64,000 nt of DNA from the NCBI RefSeq assembly GCF_004362515.1, contig NZ_SNXU01000001.1:2542001-2606000 (forward strand), given 5' to 3'. The translations under genes were made by a program, and so were the position numbers. Below, piece by piece: positions 63,247-64,000 of the stretch (the stretch's first letter is position 1; each line of letters starts with the position of its first letter). The DNA is from Actinokineospora alba. GTDB lineage: Bacteria; Actinomycetota; Actinomycetes; Mycobacteriales; Pseudonocardiaceae. A model generated the notes under the pieces. That model saw only the letters and a list, made by a program, of their open reading frames with translations. It was not told the DNA's origin and ran no database searches.

Positions 63247-64000
63247 ATGTTGACAGCCCCACCACGACTGCTGCTCGTCCACGCCCACCCCGACGACGAG
63301 AGCCTGTGCACGGGCGGGACGATCGCCCGCTACGCCGCCGCGGGCGTGCAGGTCACCCTGGTCACCTGCACCCTCGGGGAAGAGGGCGAGATCATCCCCG
63401 GCTCGCTGGGCCAGCTCGCCGCCGACGCCGCCGACCAGCTCGGCGGATACCGGGTCGGCGAGCTGCGGACCGCGTGCGCCGCTCTCGGTGTCTCCGACCA
63501 CCGCTACCTCGGCGGCATGGGCCGCTGGCGCGACTCGGGCATGGGCGGCACCGAGGCGAACAACCACCCGCGGGCCTTCGCCGGAGGCGACATCGCCGAG
63601 CAGACCGACGCGCTGGCCGCGATCCTCGCCGACGTCCGGCCCCAGGTCGTGATCACCTACGGTCCGGACGGCGGCTACGGCCACCCCGACCACATCCGCG
63701 CCCACGAGATCACCGTCGCCGCCGCGAAGGGCGCCCCCGACGTGCTGCGGATGTACTACACCGTGGCGTCCAAGCAGGCCACGGAGGCCGGGCTCGCCGA
63801 CCTCGCCACCGTCTCCGACCTGCCGTTCAAGCTGCCCGCGGCGGGTGAGCTGCCCGTCGTGGACGACTCGGAGATCACCACCCGGGTCAACATTGCCGAC
63901 CACCTCCCCGCGAAGCTGCGCGCCCTGCAGGCGCACGCCACGCAGATCTGCGTGTGGCAGGGGACCGACGGCACCCACAGCTACGCGCTGTCCAACGGGC
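63247..64000 (+). CDS. mshB: N-acetyl-inositol-glucosamine deacetylase MshB (3' end outside window)
   Basis: ATG 63247 begins a frame that runs past the window edge, giving the first 251 codons. The zinc-binding AHPDDE motif lies at residues 13-18 and the HPDH motif near 146-149, both typical of LmbE/PIG-L deacetylases. GGMGRWRDSGMGGTEANNHP matches the MshB substrate loop. It removes the acetyl group from GlcNAc-inositol in mycothiol synthesis. Position after typA/lpqW agrees with mycobacteria. Confidence 0.93.
   Translation, partial: MLTAPPRLLLVHAHPDDESLCTGGTIARYAAAGVQVTLVTCTLGEEGEIIPGSLGQLAADAADQLGGYRVGELRTACAALGVSDHRYLGGMGRWRDSGMGGTEANNHPRAFAGGDIAEQTDALAAILADVRPQVVITYGPDGGYGHPDHIRAHEITVAAAKGAPDVLRMYYTVASKQATEAGLADLATVSDLPFKLPAAGELPVVDDSEITTRVNIADHLPAKLRALQAHATQICVWQGTDGTHSYALSNG

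Overview
The window is about 64 kb of very GC-rich chromosome from an actinobacterium, most likely a member of the Pseudonocardiales. The evidence is the base composition, many GTG starts, an N-terminal part of the mycothiol deacetylase MshB, a GuaB1-type nucleotide reductase, an LpqW-like lipoprotein beside TypA, and gene order matching two Mycobacterium tuberculosis neighbourhoods as I remember them (phoH2-fum-glpX-DUF4245-xseB-xseA-ispH-DUF6542-ychF, and typA-lpqW-mshB). The genus cannot be fixed by eye. The first gene (phoH) and the last (mshB) are cut by the window edges. No rRNA, tRNA, CRISPR array, phage or intact insertion sequence was seen.

Layout. 1-12.2 kb: PhoH ATPase, a regulator-guaB1 pair, an exported papain-like protease with a membrane-anchored partner, an ATP-dependent DNA ligase, a divergent MocR regulator/DMT exporter pair, fumarase, a thioredoxin-reductase-like ferredoxin reductase and an L,D-transpeptidase lipoprotein. 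12.3-35.8 kb: a large secreted M14 carboxypeptidase, glpX, xseB/xseA with an extra gene between them, ispH, a 1.1 kb structured and repetitive gap, DUF6542, rmuC and sbcDC sharing an SOS box, Ada-AlkA, a large subtilase and ychF. 35.8-40.4 kb: small accessory genes, a LuxR regulator, a frameshifted Doc toxin, two unknown small proteins, a PhoX-like Tat substrate and pterin dehydratase. 40.4-44.4 kb: a TPP riboswitch followed by a thiamine ABC importer, whose ATPase carries an in-frame repeat insertion. 44.4-50.2 kb: a LolA-like/ABC exporter operon facing a two-component system with a Nudix gene. 50.2-55.1 kb: a lipoprotein, a small membrane protein, trpS behind a Trp-codon attenuator, a YciI protein, a short Lys/Cys-rich gene with an IdeR-like box, and typA. 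55.2-64 kb: LpqW-like lipoprotein, a five-gene dipeptide ABC importer and mshB.

How the genes work together. Much of the window is housekeeping: central carbon (fumC, glpX), isoprenoids (ispH), purine recycling (guaB1), thiol chemistry (mshB), and DNA repair (xseAB, sbcCD, rmuC, alkA, ligase). Several layers of control can be read directly: TPP riboswitch, ribosome-mediated attenuation, LexA and IdeR-like boxes, and many ATGA/GTGA translational couplings. Novelty is concentrated in repeats (a dispersed element that has entered thiQ, long nested inverted repeats near 21.9 and 29.3 kb, and a 600 bp low-complexity tract) and in small unknown genes (the xse-locus gene, the 38.2-38.7 kb pair and the Lys/Cys-rich protein).
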